This document shows positions 1 through 9,813 of a DNA stretch of 45,318 nt, piece by piece; position 1 is the first letter of the stretch; every line of letters starts with the position of its first letter. Source of the stretch: Lachnospiraceae bacterium (GTDB lineage Bacteria; Bacillota; Clostridia; Lachnospirales; Lachnospiraceae). The notes beneath the pieces were generated by a model that saw only the letters and a program-made list of their open reading frames with translations, did not search any database and was not told where the DNA came from. Both the position numbers and the translations under genes were made by a program. The DNA is taken from NCBI GenBank assembly GCA_017619975.1, contig JAFZRH010000007.1:1-45318 (forward strand). Reading direction: 5' to 3'.

Positions 1-78
1 ACCCTGACCGAAGAGGAAGGCCGGAACTTAAGAGACGCGCTGATCGCGCTCTTCGCCGGGAAGGAGGGGTCACAGTGA
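1..78 (+). CDS. 3' end of an unidentified mobile-element gene (partial)
   Basis: An open frame enters from the left edge and ends with TGA at 76-78. Only 25 residues are visible, rich in Glu and Leu (TLTEEEGRNLRDALIALFAG is the main part), so no family can be named. The stop overlaps the GTG start of the next gene (GTGA, 75-78), which implies translational coupling and one transcript with the TnpW-like gene and the recombinase. By position it should be a small accessory protein of the same mobile element, but that is inference. Confidence 0.6.
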   Translation, partial: TLTEEEGRNLRDALIALFAGKEGSQ

Positions 79-260
79 AGAAAGCATTGTCAGAGATCTT
101 CGGAACGGATGTGATCGATCCGGAGAAACCGTTCGAGATGGTGATCGGCGGGACCCGCTACGAGGTGTCCTGTCATTTCGATCCGGAAGGCAGCAGAAGC
201 ATCTGGGATCAGTTCCGCGATCTGATCCTCATGCAGGAAAAAGACGCGGCGCAGAATTGA
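75..260 (+). CDS. TnpW-like small transposon-encoded protein
   Basis: A 61-residue protein starting with GTG; the upstream AAGGAGGGG is a strong ribosome binding site. The core (FEMVIGGTRYEVSCHFDPEG, then WDQFRDLILMQEK) resembles the short TnpW family found beside TnpX-type serine recombinases in clostridial mobilizable elements. These share an I-G-x-T-x-Y-x-V-x-x-x-F-type strand pattern and a C-terminal helix ending near K-x-L-I. The role of TnpW is not well established; it is assumed to assist or regulate the recombinase. It lies 69 bp upstream of the recombinase. The family call rests on recalled pattern similarity, so it is probable rather than certain. Confidence 0.65.
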   Translation: MKKALSEIFGTDVIDPEKPFEMVIGGTRYEVSCHFDPEGSRSIWDQFRDLILMQEKDAAQN

Positions 261-268
261 CAAGGTGC

Positions 269-2030
<1,762 letters not shown>

Positions 2031-2050
2031 AACGAAAAAGCCGGCAAAAT

Positions 2051-2090
2051 GACAATAAAAAACGGAGCAGCCTGTAAAGACTGCTCCGGA
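2051..2090 (-). terminator. Intrinsic terminator of the PHP-domain gene
   Basis: The stem CGGAGCAG (2063-2070) pairs with CTGCTCCG (2081-2088). On the minus strand the stem is followed by TTTTTTATTG. It lies 39 bp past the stop of the PHP gene. The plus strand has no T-run, so it serves the minus-strand transcript. Confidence 0.85.
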
Positions 2091-2126
2091 TTTCCGGAAA
2101 TACCATCCTTGTTCAAGCAAGGGGTT

Positions 2127-4853
2127 TCATTCGTTTGCTTTCTCCGCCGCCTTCTCTTTTCTGCTCTTTACCAGCAAAAAGACCGCGATCCCGATCCCGG
2201 CGGCCGCGAGTACGAGTCCCACGATCAGCAGCCAGTTCGGTCCGGACGCCTGCGCGGCAGCGGGCTCCGCCGGCTCCGTTCCCGTTTCGGCCGGCTCCGC
2301 CGAAGCCGTCTCTTCGCTCCCGCTCGGCGTCCGGATGATCAGCTGCGTCGATCCGGCGACCGTATATTCAACGCCGTCCTGTTCTACGAGCGCCGTCACC
2401 GTCACATCGCGGTAGCCGGCCGCCTCCGGAATAAAACTGAACAGGATTACATTTTCCTGCCCTTCTTCCAGTTTATAAACTGTTTTGTCTTCGCCGACGG
2501 TCCCCGCACCTTCCAGCGTATACGTCAGCGATTTGATCTTCGCAGAACTGCCGGCCGGCGCCGTGAAGCTGACTGCCATATTCAGCTTCGCTCCCGTTTC
2601 CGCCTGCGGGCCGAGGAAGAGCACCGAAGCAACCTGCACCGCGCCGCTCGTATCCACCCAGACAGGCGCCGTGACCGCCAGGTCACCGTCCTGCTGCGTC
2701 ACGCGAACGTAGTAATACGAATACGCGGGCTCCAGACGGCAGCTGAAAAAACCGCCTTTCAGCTGAGCCGCGTCATCCCAGACGTAAACCGTCTTACCGC
2801 CATCCGCGATCAGCTCCGCCTTGCGGAAACCGTCCTCCAGATCCGGGTCATACAGCTGCAGCTCGATCTCCAGCGCGCCGCCCAGCGTCTGCACCGGCAG
2901 GACGGATCCCAGCGGCGCTCCGTTTACGGTATAAGAAATTTCTAAATTCTGATCCTCCGTCGCATAGACCCGGTACGCGCGGATCGCCTCGAACAGGCTC
3001 TCCAGACTCAGGTCCTTTGCCAGGACCACGTCCCGGCCGGTATTTGCGTTGCCCCAACGGCCGCTGTGATTGTCCTGATTGTTTGACGGCGCCAGGTGCC
3101 AGCCCTGATCCAGCGCCAGCGTATACATCTCATAGCTCGGATAGTACCCGCCACTGCCGATCTGCCCGCTGCCGTTGCCGACCTCGACCAGGAAGACGCG
3201 CTCGTCGATGAGCGGATCCCGGTAGGCAAAATCCGCAAAAGTCCCGAATTTTTCGCTCGGATGATTGAACTGGCTGACAGAGCCTTCTCCCTCCGGCTGG
3301 CTTAAAAGCTTGTAATACGCCTTCAGTCCCGCGTCGCCGTCCTTCTGATTCAGCGCGGCATTGTTGCGTGAGACGATGCCCGGCGTCCCGAACGTGTTCA
3401 TGTGCCCCGGCCCGCCGGACCAGGTCATCTCAAAGCCGCCGATCGCGAGGATTCCCTCATGCGTCGCGTTAAAATCCGCAATTTCCTTCTGATAAGCCGC
3501 CCAGCGCTGCCGGCTGGCTTCCGAGGCCAGGCTCATATCGTAGAGCGCACCGGCCGGGTTGGCGTTCGTAGTGCTGTCAAAATAGTTGGAATGATCCGTA
3601 AAGGCCACAAACTGGATATTGTCGGCCTCCGGCAGGAGCGCGATATAATCCAGCGCCTGCGCAAGCGTGCCGGCGCCGTCCGAATAGGTGGTGTGCGAGT
3701 GCAGCTGGCCGAAAAGCAGCCTGTATTCCTGCTCCCCGGGCGTAAAGCTCCAGCTCTCCCGCTTTGTTTTGCCGTCCGCCCGCACGATCGTAGCCGATAC
3801 CGTTACCTTCCGGTCTTCCAGCGGACCCTCCGGTCGGTAGGAATATCGGTACTCGCCGTTTCCCAGCGCTTCCAGCTCGCCGAACACGTCCTCTCCGTTT
3901 AAGCGCAGGTAGACCATCGGCTCTTCCCCGCCGTTCGCAAAATGAAGGCTGATCAAAGGCGACAGATCGGCGCCGGTCGCGCTGCCCCGGGCCGGACTGA
4001 CGTCCAGCACCGCCGGAATATCCCGGACCGTGATCTCCTTCTCACCGGAGAACGAAACCCCTTCGCTGTCCGTACCGCGCGCCGTCAGCAGGATCGTCTC
4101 TCCCTGAACGAATTCCGCCGGCAGCGTATAAACGCCGCGGGCATCCGCTTCGAGCGGGACGCCGGCGCCTTCCACGCGCAAGCCTTCTCCGTTCAGTCCG
4201 AACAGACTGTCCGTCTGAACCGTAAAGGAAAACGGCTGTCCCGGAATGCATTCGCTGAGCGCCTTCAGTGTGACTGACGGTTTATCGACCACGCCGCGGG
4301 CGACGGGTTCCTCTTCCGCGAGCGGCAGGATCTCAAATTCATAGATCGACGCGCTCTCGCTGTGGTAGGTCCAGCCCGAAAAAACGCTGCTGTAATATTC
4401 GATATTGATCGCCCGGTCCTTGTAGCGGGCGGTTTTGCTGTTGAAGACCAGATGAGAGCCCGATTCCGTAAAATACCAGAAGCCGCAGTTTTCCGTCGTG
4501 TCCGAAAGCGCCGGCGACAGGAATACTTCCTCGGCATTGTTCGTTGCCAGATACCCCTGCTCGGTCCGGAACCAGAAATATCCGTTCTCCCCGCCGATCT
4601 CAAAGACCAGTGCGCCGTTCTCGCAGACCGCCGTACCGTCCGCCCGCACCTCAGTCTTCGCCGCCGTAAGGGCCGATCCGATCAGCTCCGGCACGCCGAA
4701 GCTCGCCCCGGCACGGGGGCTGTAGATCACGTAACCGCCGCCGGTCGGGATCTGCCGGTCCTGCGCGGCAAAGCCCGGCACGGAACAAAGACCGGCTATA
4801 AGACCGGCCAGCAGCAGGCACAGGATCATCCGGAATATCTGACTCTTTTTCAT
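2127..4853 (-). CDS. Exported, membrane-anchored PHP-domain metallohydrolase (CehA/McbA-like)
   Basis: A 908-residue protein with an N-terminal signal peptide (basic MKKSQIFR, hydrophobic core, cleavage near GFAA). A C-terminal transmembrane helix (NWLLIVGLVLAAAGIGIAVF) and a Lys-rich tail point to a surface-exposed anchored enzyme. The N-terminal third holds beta-sandwich-like segments. The PHP metal site starts near residue 385 with QLHSHTTYSDG and continues with FTDHSNYF, QFNHPSEKFGTF and SNNQDNHSG, as in CehA/McbA-type metallo-esterases and phosphohydrolases. Ig-like regions and a Glu/Pro/Ala-rich spacer precede the membrane helix. The substrate is unknown; phosphoesters are typical of the fold. 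It sits 33 bp after the DXP reductoisomerase gene on the same strand, so co-transcription is likely. AAAGGTGAG precedes the ATG. Confidence 0.88.
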   Translation of the reverse strand: MKKSQIFRMILCLLLAGLIAGLCSVPGFAAQDRQIPTGGGYVIYSPRAGASFGVPELIGSALTAAKTEVRADGTAVCENGALVFEIGGENGYFWFRTEQGYLATNNAEEVFLSPALSDTTENCGFWYFTESGSHLVFNSKTARYKDRAINIEYYSSVFSGWTYHSESASIYEFEILPLAEEEPVARGVVDKPSVTLKALSECIPGQPFSFTVQTDSLFGLNGEGLRVEGAGVPLEADARGVYTLPAEFVQGETILLTARGTDSEGVSFSGEKEITVRDIPAVLDVSPARGSATGADLSPLISLHFANGGEEPMVYLRLNGEDVFGELEALGNGEYRYSYRPEGPLEDRKVTVSATIVRADGKTKRESWSFTPGEQEYRLLFGQLHSHTTYSDGAGTLAQALDYIALLPEADNIQFVAFTDHSNYFDSTTNANPAGALYDMSLASEASRQRWAAYQKEIADFNATHEGILAIGGFEMTWSGGPGHMNTFGTPGIVSRNNAALNQKDGDAGLKAYYKLLSQPEGEGSVSQFNHPSEKFGTFADFAYRDPLIDERVFLVEVGNGSGQIGSGGYYPSYEMYTLALDQGWHLAPSNNQDNHSGRWGNANTGRDVVLAKDLSLESLFEAIRAYRVYATEDQNLEISYTVNGAPLGSVLPVQTLGGALEIELQLYDPDLEDGFRKAELIADGGKTVYVWDDAAQLKGGFFSCRLEPAYSYYYVRVTQQDGDLAVTAPVWVDTSGAVQVASVLFLGPQAETGAKLNMAVSFTAPAGSSAKIKSLTYTLEGAGTVGEDKTVYKLEEGQENVILFSFIPEAAGYRDVTVTALVEQDGVEYTVAGSTQLIIRTPSGSEETASAEPAETGTEPAEPAAAQASGPNWLLIVGLVLAAAGIGIAVFLLVKSRKEKAAEKANE

Positions 4854-4886
4854 GAAAAGCTCTCACCTTTGTTCCTTTTCGGCGAT

Positions 4887-6071
4887 TCAGTCTTTCGTCC
4901 GTCTCACTTCTTCTTCCGCCGCCAGGATCTCCTCCAGCGAAGGATTCTCTGTGACCCGGTGCCTGGCCATCGCGTTTTCGATCCGGTCCGCGATCCCGAG
5001 ATACGGCAGTTTTCCCTTTAGAAAATCCGCGACCGCGGTCTCATTCGCCGCGTTGAAAACGGTCGGCATGGTCCCGCCGATGCGCCCTGCCTCATACGCG
5101 AGCCGAAGAGCCGGGAAGGTTTCGGGGTCAGGCTTTTCGAAATGCAGATCCGGCAGATCCCAGAAATCCAGTTCCTCCGTCATCTGCGTTCTGCGATCCG
5201 GATAGTTTAAGGCATATTCAATGGGCAGCCGCATATCCGGCACACCCAGCTGCGCTTTGACGGCTCCGTCGGAAAATTCCACCATGGAATGAATGATGCT
5301 CTGCGGATGCACCACCACCTGCACCTGATCGTATGAAACCCCGAACAGATGGTGCGCCTCCATGACTTCCAGTCCCTTGTTCGCCAGCGTGGCGCTGTCC
5401 ACCGTGATCTTGGCCCCCATGGACCAGTTCGGATGCCGCAGGGCCTGGGCCGGTGTGATATCTTTCAGTTCATCCCTCGTCTTTCCCCGGAACGGTCCGC
5501 CCGAAGCCGTCAGCAGGATCTTTTTGATCCGGTTCTGCCGTTCGCCTTCCAGACACTGAAAGATCGCGCTGTGCTCGCTGTCCACGGGCAGGAGCTCGGC
5601 GCCGTTTTCGCGCACGGCCGGCATCATGATGTGCCCCGCCGTGACGATGGATTCCTTGTTTGACAGCGCGATCCGGGCGCCGGTCCGGATCGCCCAGAGC
5701 ACCGGTCTGAGCGCGATCATGCCGGAAATCGAGATCGCGTAAACCCCGCAGCGCCAGTCTTCGATCAGGCGCTTCATGCCTTCCATCCCGGACAGGACGG
5801 TGACCGGCAGGTCTTTGACGCGAACAGTCAGATCCTTCGCGGCCGCCGGATCCATCAGGCAGACCGCCTCCGGCCGGAGCAGACGGATCTGCTCTTCCAG
5901 GCCCGTCACGTTCTTCCCGGCCGCCAGCGTCTTGACACGGAAGCGCCCGCCGCTTCTCTGTACAACGTTCACGGTCTGCCGGCCGATCGAGCCGGTCGAG
6001 CCAAGAATACTCAGGCTGCGCGGAACCGTCGTCTGTTCGTTCATGCTGTGTTTTTCCTGCTCTTTCATCAT
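4887..6071 (-). CDS. dxr: 1-deoxy-D-xylulose 5-phosphate reductoisomerase
   Basis: This enzyme converts DXP to 2-C-methyl-D-erythritol 4-phosphate with NADPH and a divalent metal, the first committed step of non-mevalonate isoprenoid synthesis in the cytoplasm. Diagnostic motifs are LGSTGSIGRQT (NADPH fold), LSNKESIV, LPVDSEHSAIFQCL (metal and substrate site), TASGGPFRG, HPNWSMGAKITVDSATL, KGLEVMEAHHLF and HPQSIIHSMVEF. All expected blocks are present. The length of 394 residues is normal. The first ATG (6071) has little room for a ribosome binding site; ATG at 6042-6044, behind GAGCAGGA, gives 385 residues and is a reasonable alternative. The gene begins 4 bp after the potassium channel stop, indicating an operon. 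Confidence 0.97.
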   Translation of the reverse strand: MMKEQEKHSMNEQTTVPRSLSILGSTGSIGRQTVNVVQRSGGRFRVKTLAAGKNVTGLEEQIRLLRPEAVCLMDPAAAKDLTVRVKDLPVTVLSGMEGMKRLIEDWRCGVYAISISGMIALRPVLWAIRTGARIALSNKESIVTAGHIMMPAVRENGAELLPVDSEHSAIFQCLEGERQNRIKKILLTASGGPFRGKTRDELKDITPAQALRHPNWSMGAKITVDSATLANKGLEVMEAHHLFGVSYDQVQVVVHPQSIIHSMVEFSDGAVKAQLGVPDMRLPIEYALNYPDRRTQMTEELDFWDLPDLHFEKPDPETFPALRLAYEAGRIGGTMPTVFNAANETAVADFLKGKLPYLGIADRIENAMARHRVTENPSLEEILAAEEEVRRTKD

Positions 6072-6075
6072 TCCG

Positions 6076-7029
6076 TTACAGTCTCATATTGATCAGAATA
6101 TCGCCTGCCCTGACCCGGATCTGATCCTCCGGCAGAACAGCCATGCCGCCGCGGATCAGTGCCGTCACCACGATATGGTCCATCTCTTCCACCTCACGGA
6201 TCGTGCGGGACACATAAGCTGAGGAAGCGTCGATCAGCAGCGCGCCGGTGTTCTTTTTGTATTCTTCCGTTTCCGTGCTGCGCTGGAGACGGCTGTAATG
6301 CTCCACGAAGCCAGCGGAGAGAATGCCGGTCGGGATCGCGACCGCGCCGACGCCGAGGAAGGTGATGATCACCCCCATGATGCGTCCCAAAAGCGTGACA
6401 GGATAGATATCGCCGTAGCCGACCGTAAAAACAGTGGAAACGCTCCACCAGATGCCGGACAGAGCGTTTTTAAAGGCCTCCGGCTGCGCGGCATGTTCCA
6501 CACTGTACATGCAGAGCGAGGCCGCGAGGATCAGGACCAGAATAATAAAAACGGCGTACAGGATCGCGCTGCGCTTTTCCTTAACGACCGAGGTAATGAC
6601 CTGAAAGGAATCGTAGCGCGTATTGATTCGGAAAAGATGCAGGATCCGCGCCGCCCGCAGGATCCGGAAGGCCCCGAAACCGGAGAGGAAGAAGAAGGGC
6701 AGGATCGTCAGAAGATCCACGACGCCGTCGAAAGAAAACAGGAAATGCAGGATCGCCTTTCCGCGCTTTTCTCCGGGATAGAGCAGATCCGCCGTCCAGA
6801 TCCGCAGAAGATATTCTACGCAGAAGATCAGAACCGTCACGATCTCGACGGTCTCAAAGAAAGGCCGCCAGGCTTCCAGTTTATCAAAAGTCTCCAGAAA
6901 CAGAACGGAAATGTTGCAGAGGATAACGGTCACGATAAAATAGTCGAACGCGCGGCTCGGCGCGTCTTCCTTGTTGCCGATCTGAATGATCTCAAAGATC
7001 CGTTTTCTTGTCTTTTCCGATATTTTCAT
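6076..7029 (-). CDS. Voltage-gated-type potassium channel, 6-TM
   Basis: A 317-residue membrane protein with six transmembrane segments. The fourth segment is Arg-rich (FRILRAARILHLFR), the mark of a voltage sensor. A pore loop carries the selectivity filter TVGYGD near residue 203. A short cytosolic tail ends in GGMAVLPEDQIRVRAGDIL, which resembles the end of a TrkA-C ligand domain, so gating may respond to a small ligand. I chose ATG 7027-7029 because AGGAGG lies eight bases before it; a longer open frame reaches 7092 but has no such signal and would run through the predicted promoter. It is first in a likely operon with dxr and the PHP gene. Confidence 0.92.
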   Translation of the reverse strand: MKISEKTRKRIFEIIQIGNKEDAPSRAFDYFIVTVILCNISVLFLETFDKLEAWRPFFETVEIVTVLIFCVEYLLRIWTADLLYPGEKRGKAILHFLFSFDGVVDLLTILPFFFLSGFGAFRILRAARILHLFRINTRYDSFQVITSVVKEKRSAILYAVFIILVLILAASLCMYSVEHAAQPEAFKNALSGIWWSVSTVFTVGYGDIYPVTLLGRIMGVIITFLGVGAVAIPTGILSAGFVEHYSRLQRSTETEEYKKNTGALLIDASSAYVSRTIREVEEMDHIVVTALIRGGMAVLPEDQIRVRAGDILINMRL

Positions 7030-7048
7030 GACCGCAGCCTCCTCGGAT

Positions 7049-7077
7049 ATTTTACACGCTTTTCCCGGAATCGGCAA
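7049..7077 (-). promoter_or_regulatory. Promoter of the potassium channel-dxr operon
   Basis: On the minus strand, -35 TTGCCG (7072-7077), a 17-base spacer and -10 TAAAAT (7049-7054) resemble a sigma-A promoter. It lies 20 bases before the chosen channel start, a very short leader. Confidence 0.5.
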
Positions 7078-7131
7078 GATATATCGCCGCACAGGCGACC
7101 GCCTTTTTCTTGAAAAAACGTCTTCAGGGGC

Positions 7132-7160
7132 TTCTCAAAAGCGCCGAATACCGTTACAAT
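7132..7160 (+). promoter_or_regulatory. Possible promoter of the ABC pair
   Basis: TTCTCA (7132-7137), 17 bases and TACAAT (7155-7160) form a moderate sigma-A match in front of the ABC ATPase. It is divergent from the channel promoter. Confidence 0.35.
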
Positions 7161-7180
7161 AACGCTGTGCAAAGCTGCAG

Positions 7181-7206
7181 GCGGCCTGCCCGGCCGCTTT
7201 CTTTCA
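7181..7206 (+). promoter_or_regulatory. GC-rich leader hairpin, possible attenuator
   Basis: GCGGCC (7181-7186) and GGCCGC (7192-7197) form a tight stem followed by TTTCTTTC. It lies between the possible promoter and the ribosome binding site of the ABC ATPase. The form is that of a weak intrinsic terminator inside a leader, which could attenuate transcription. Confidence 0.4.
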
Positions 7207-7238
7207 AGCAGACGCAGCCTTGCCAAAGGAGCACACAG

Positions 7239-8114
7239 ATGGAAGCGATCCTGACAAAAGAACTGACAAAGTATTACGGAAAAGTCCGGGGCATTACCGG
7301 CCTTAATCTTTCGGTGGCGGAAGGGGAGTTTTTCGGTTTTATCGGACCGAACGGAGCCGGAAAATCCACTACCATCCGCAGCCTTCTTGGGCTGATCTCC
7401 CCGACTTCGGGAGAGGCAAAGATCTTCGGCCGGGATATCCGGACGGAAAAGGAAGCGATCCTCGCGGAATGCGGCTATCTGCCGTCCGAAGCCATCTTTT
7501 ACCCCGGCATGCGGGTGAAGGACGCCATCAGGCTGTCCGCCGATCTTCGCCGGAAAAACTGCAGCGAAGAAGCGGAGCGGCTCTGCGAACGCTTAAAGCT
7601 TGACCCGTCCCGGAAGATCGACGAGCTCTCCTTCGGAAACCGTAAAAAGGTCGGCATTGTCTGCGCGCTGGAAAGCAACCCCCGGCTGCTGATCCTGGAT
7701 GAACCGACCGGCGGCCTGGATCCCCTCATCCAGCATGAGTTTTTTGAGATCCTGCGGGAAAGAAACGAGAAAGGAACCACCGTTTTCCTCTCCAGCCACG
7801 TACTGTCCGAGATCCGCCGCTACTGCCGGCGGGCTGCCGTGATCCGCGAAGGAAAGCTCATCGCCTGCGACAGTGTGGAAGCCCTCTCAAAAACCAATGC
7901 CCGCCGCGTATCGGTACGGGGGCAGGTGGATCTGGAAGGTCTGGACGGCCTTCGTGACGTTACCCGGACGGAGGGCGGCGTCAGCTTCCTGTACAGCGGG
8001 GACATGCATCCGCTGCTGCAGCGTCTGGCCGGCAGCGAGATCGCGGACCTGAACGTGACCGAGCCGGATCTGGAAGAGATCTTCCTGCATTATTATCAGA
8101 AAGAGGAGGCCTGA
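7239..8114 (+). CDS. ABC transporter ATP-binding protein (ABC-2 exporter class)
   Basis: A 291-residue ATPase expected to energise export through the adjacent permease. Walker A is GPNGAGKST near residue 37, Walker B is LLILDEPTGGLDP, and the H-loop is SSHVLSE. The signature is the divergent LSFGNRKK rather than LSGGQ, as is common in ABC-2 drug and peptide exporters. The C-terminal stretch (about 215-291) is the usual accessory domain ending in EPDLEEIFLHYY. I chose ATG 7239-7241 because AAAGGAG precedes it; the open frame extends upstream to 7110 but would include the leader hairpin. The permease starts two bases after the stop. The substrate is unknown. Confidence 0.93.
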   Translation: MEAILTKELTKYYGKVRGITGLNLSVAEGEFFGFIGPNGAGKSTTIRSLLGLISPTSGEAKIFGRDIRTEKEAILAECGYLPSEAIFYPGMRVKDAIRLSADLRRKNCSEEAERLCERLKLDPSRKIDELSFGNRKKVGIVCALESNPRLLILDEPTGGLDPLIQHEFFEILRERNEKGTTVFLSSHVLSEIRRYCRRAAVIREGKLIACDSVEALSKTNARRVSVRGQVDLEGLDGLRDVTRTEGGVSFLYSGDMHPLLQRLAGSEIADLNVTEPDLEEIFLHYYQKEEA

Positions 8115-8116
8115 GG

Positions 8117-8902
8117 ATGATTATCGTAAAACATGAATTAAAGCAGGGTCGGACGGCCTTCTGGATCTGGGCCGGGTCCATTGCCGCGCTGCTGGGGATC
8201 TGCATTTTTCTGTTCCCGGAAATGAAGAGCGAGATGGATACGGTGAGCGATATGTTCGCCTCCATGGGCGCTTTTACGGCGGCCTTCGGCATGGACAAGC
8301 TGAATTTCGGCACGCTGATCGGCTATTACGCGATCGAATGCGGCAACGTGCTGGGACTCGGCGGCGCTTTCTTCGCGGCGATCTGCGCCGTGGATATCCT
8401 CAGCAAGGAGGAACGGGTCCACACGGCCGACTATCTCCTCTCTCACCCCGTCAGCCGCGTCCGGATCATGACGGAAAAACTGGCTTCCGTCGCGCTGCGG
8501 ATCCTTGTGATGAACGGGCTGATCTATCTGATCTCGATCGGCTCCATGGCAGCGGTCGGCGAGAGCGTGCCGTGGAAGGAAGTCAATCTGCTCCATCTCG
8601 CGTATTTCCTGCTGCAGCTGGAGATCGCCGGGATCTGCTTCGGCCTTTCCGCGTTTCTTACACGGGGCAGCGTCGGCATCGGCCTGGGCCTGGCCGCGCT
8701 TCTGTACTTTATGAATCTGATCGCCAACATCACCAAATCCGCGGAATTTCTGAAGTATTTCACACCCTTCGGCTTCTGCGACGGAGCGACGATCGTTGAC
8801 GAAGGGAAGCTGGACGCCGGCATCCTGGCCGCGGGCCTCGCGCTCGGCGCACTCGGCATCCTGGCCGCCTATCTGAAATATCCGAAAAAGGATATCCGCT
8901 GA
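8117..8902 (+). CDS. ABC-2 type permease
   Basis: A 261-residue integral membrane protein with about six hydrophobic segments, starting with MIIVKHELKQGRTAFWIW as in ABC-2 family permeases. A hydrophilic stretch holding SKEERVHTADYLLSHPVSR is typical of the cytoplasmic coupling region of these exporters. It follows its ATPase with a 2-bp gap, and AGGAGG at the ATPase end supplies its ribosome binding site. Together they form a half-size exporter of unknown substrate. The closest functional analogues are drug, lantibiotic or lipid exporters; the sequence alone does not decide between them. Confidence 0.9.
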   Translation: MIIVKHELKQGRTAFWIWAGSIAALLGICIFLFPEMKSEMDTVSDMFASMGAFTAAFGMDKLNFGTLIGYYAIECGNVLGLGGAFFAAICAVDILSKEERVHTADYLLSHPVSRVRIMTEKLASVALRILVMNGLIYLISIGSMAAVGESVPWKEVNLLHLAYFLLQLEIAGICFGLSAFLTRGSVGIGLGLAALLYFMNLIANITKSAEFLKYFTPFGFCDGATIVDEGKLDAGILAAGLALGALGILAAYLKYPKKDIR

Positions 8903-8923
8903 AATTTTCTTTCCGCGAAAGAA

Positions 8924-9067
8924 GCTGTGAAAAAACACGCTGCAGTGTCATTCCGAGCAAAGCGAGGAATCCTTGCCGCAAAGCGGCAAAATGCGCCTTA
9001 CAGGCGCAGGATCCTTCGACTCGCTTCGCTCGCTCAGGATGACACAAAAAGCGTGTTATTTCACAGC
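8924..9067. repeat. MITE-like palindromic repeat, copy 1 (144 bp)
   Basis: Terminal inverted repeats GCTGTGAAAAAACACGC (8924-8940) and GCGTGTTATTTCACAGC (9051-9067) match at 16 of 17 positions. Inside them a second inverted pair runs from GTGTCATTCCGAGC to CGCTCAGGATGACAC, and two small hairpins sit in the centre (TTGCCGC/GCGGCAA and TGCGCC/GGCGCA). There is no open frame. The repeat fills the gap between convergent genes and may act as a bidirectional transcription end. A second copy lies at 30229-30372. Confidence 0.85.
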
Positions 9068-9071
9068 CCCT

Positions 9072-9746
9072 TCAGCGCCACATCCAGCAGATAAGACGTT
9101 CCGAGCGCACCATTCCAAGCTTTTCCTGCAGAAGCAGGGAGGCGGTATTGCTCTTCTCCACCTGTCCGAAGGGGATATATCCTTTTTGGAGCGTTCTGGC
9201 GACAGCTTCTTTTTCCAGCGCCGCCGCATAGCCGCGGCGTCTGAATTCCGGAAAAATATAGAGCAGACCCAGACTGCCTTCCAGATGCTCTCCGATAAAG
9301 CCGACCAGACAGTCCTGACGGTATCCGAGCAGGAGCGTTTTCCGCTCCACGATCTGTGCCATTTCTTCCGGGCTGACCAGATGATAGGTCCGGATCAAAA
9401 GATCCAGATCCTCCGGCCGGGCGGTCCGGACGCGGATCCGGCTGTCCAAAGCCGGCGGCGCGCCGTACCAGGCCAGCTGCCAGCATTCCAGCTTTTCCGC
9501 AAAGCCGTATTGCCTGAAAGCGCTCTCCCCCAGTTCGCAGTCGGGGACCATCAGCAGGCGGCAGCCGTCGTCAAGATGCTTTTCCAGCAGAGTTCGGCCG
9601 GCCTCCCTGTTTTCACAGGCCAGAAGAAAAGCGCCGCTGATGCTGTCCCGGACCAGGACCGCGTCTTCCCGCTCTTCCAGGATCTCTCCGCTGCCGCGTC
9701 TCAGCACCCGGTCGACCCCCAGGTATTCGATGTCCGAAAGCCTCAT
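9072..9746 (-). CDS. GNAT-family N-acetyltransferase
   Basis: A 224-residue protein. The C-terminal half is a GNAT fold with the acetyl-CoA loop in LLYIFPEFRRRGYAAALEKE and the late conserved segment QVEKSNTASLLLQEKLGM. The N-terminal half (about 1-100) is also GNAT-like but lacks a clear acetyl-CoA motif, so it may be a degenerate second domain. The substrate cannot be predicted. It is last in a same-strand run after D-lyxose isomerase (67-bp gap). AGGAG precedes the ATG. The MITE-like repeat begins 5 bp beyond its stop. Confidence 0.85.
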   Translation of the reverse strand: MRLSDIEYLGVDRVLRRGSGEILEEREDAVLVRDSISGAFLLACENREAGRTLLEKHLDDGCRLLMVPDCELGESAFRQYGFAEKLECWQLAWYGAPPALDSRIRVRTARPEDLDLLIRTYHLVSPEEMAQIVERKTLLLGYRQDCLVGFIGEHLEGSLGLLYIFPEFRRRGYAAALEKEAVARTLQKGYIPFGQVEKSNTASLLLQEKLGMVRSERLICWMWR

Positions 9747-9813
9747 GCCGCTCCTTTCTTTGACTGTCTCTGCCGCTTCTTTCTCCGTTCCGCCGCTTTT
9801 AAGTCTCTTCCCT

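Noticed and set aside
7110-7238. Upstream extension of the ABC ATPase (43 extra codons)
   Set aside because: It would cover the promoter and leader hairpin, adds residues not seen in the family, and the AAAGGAG before 7239 supports the shorter form.
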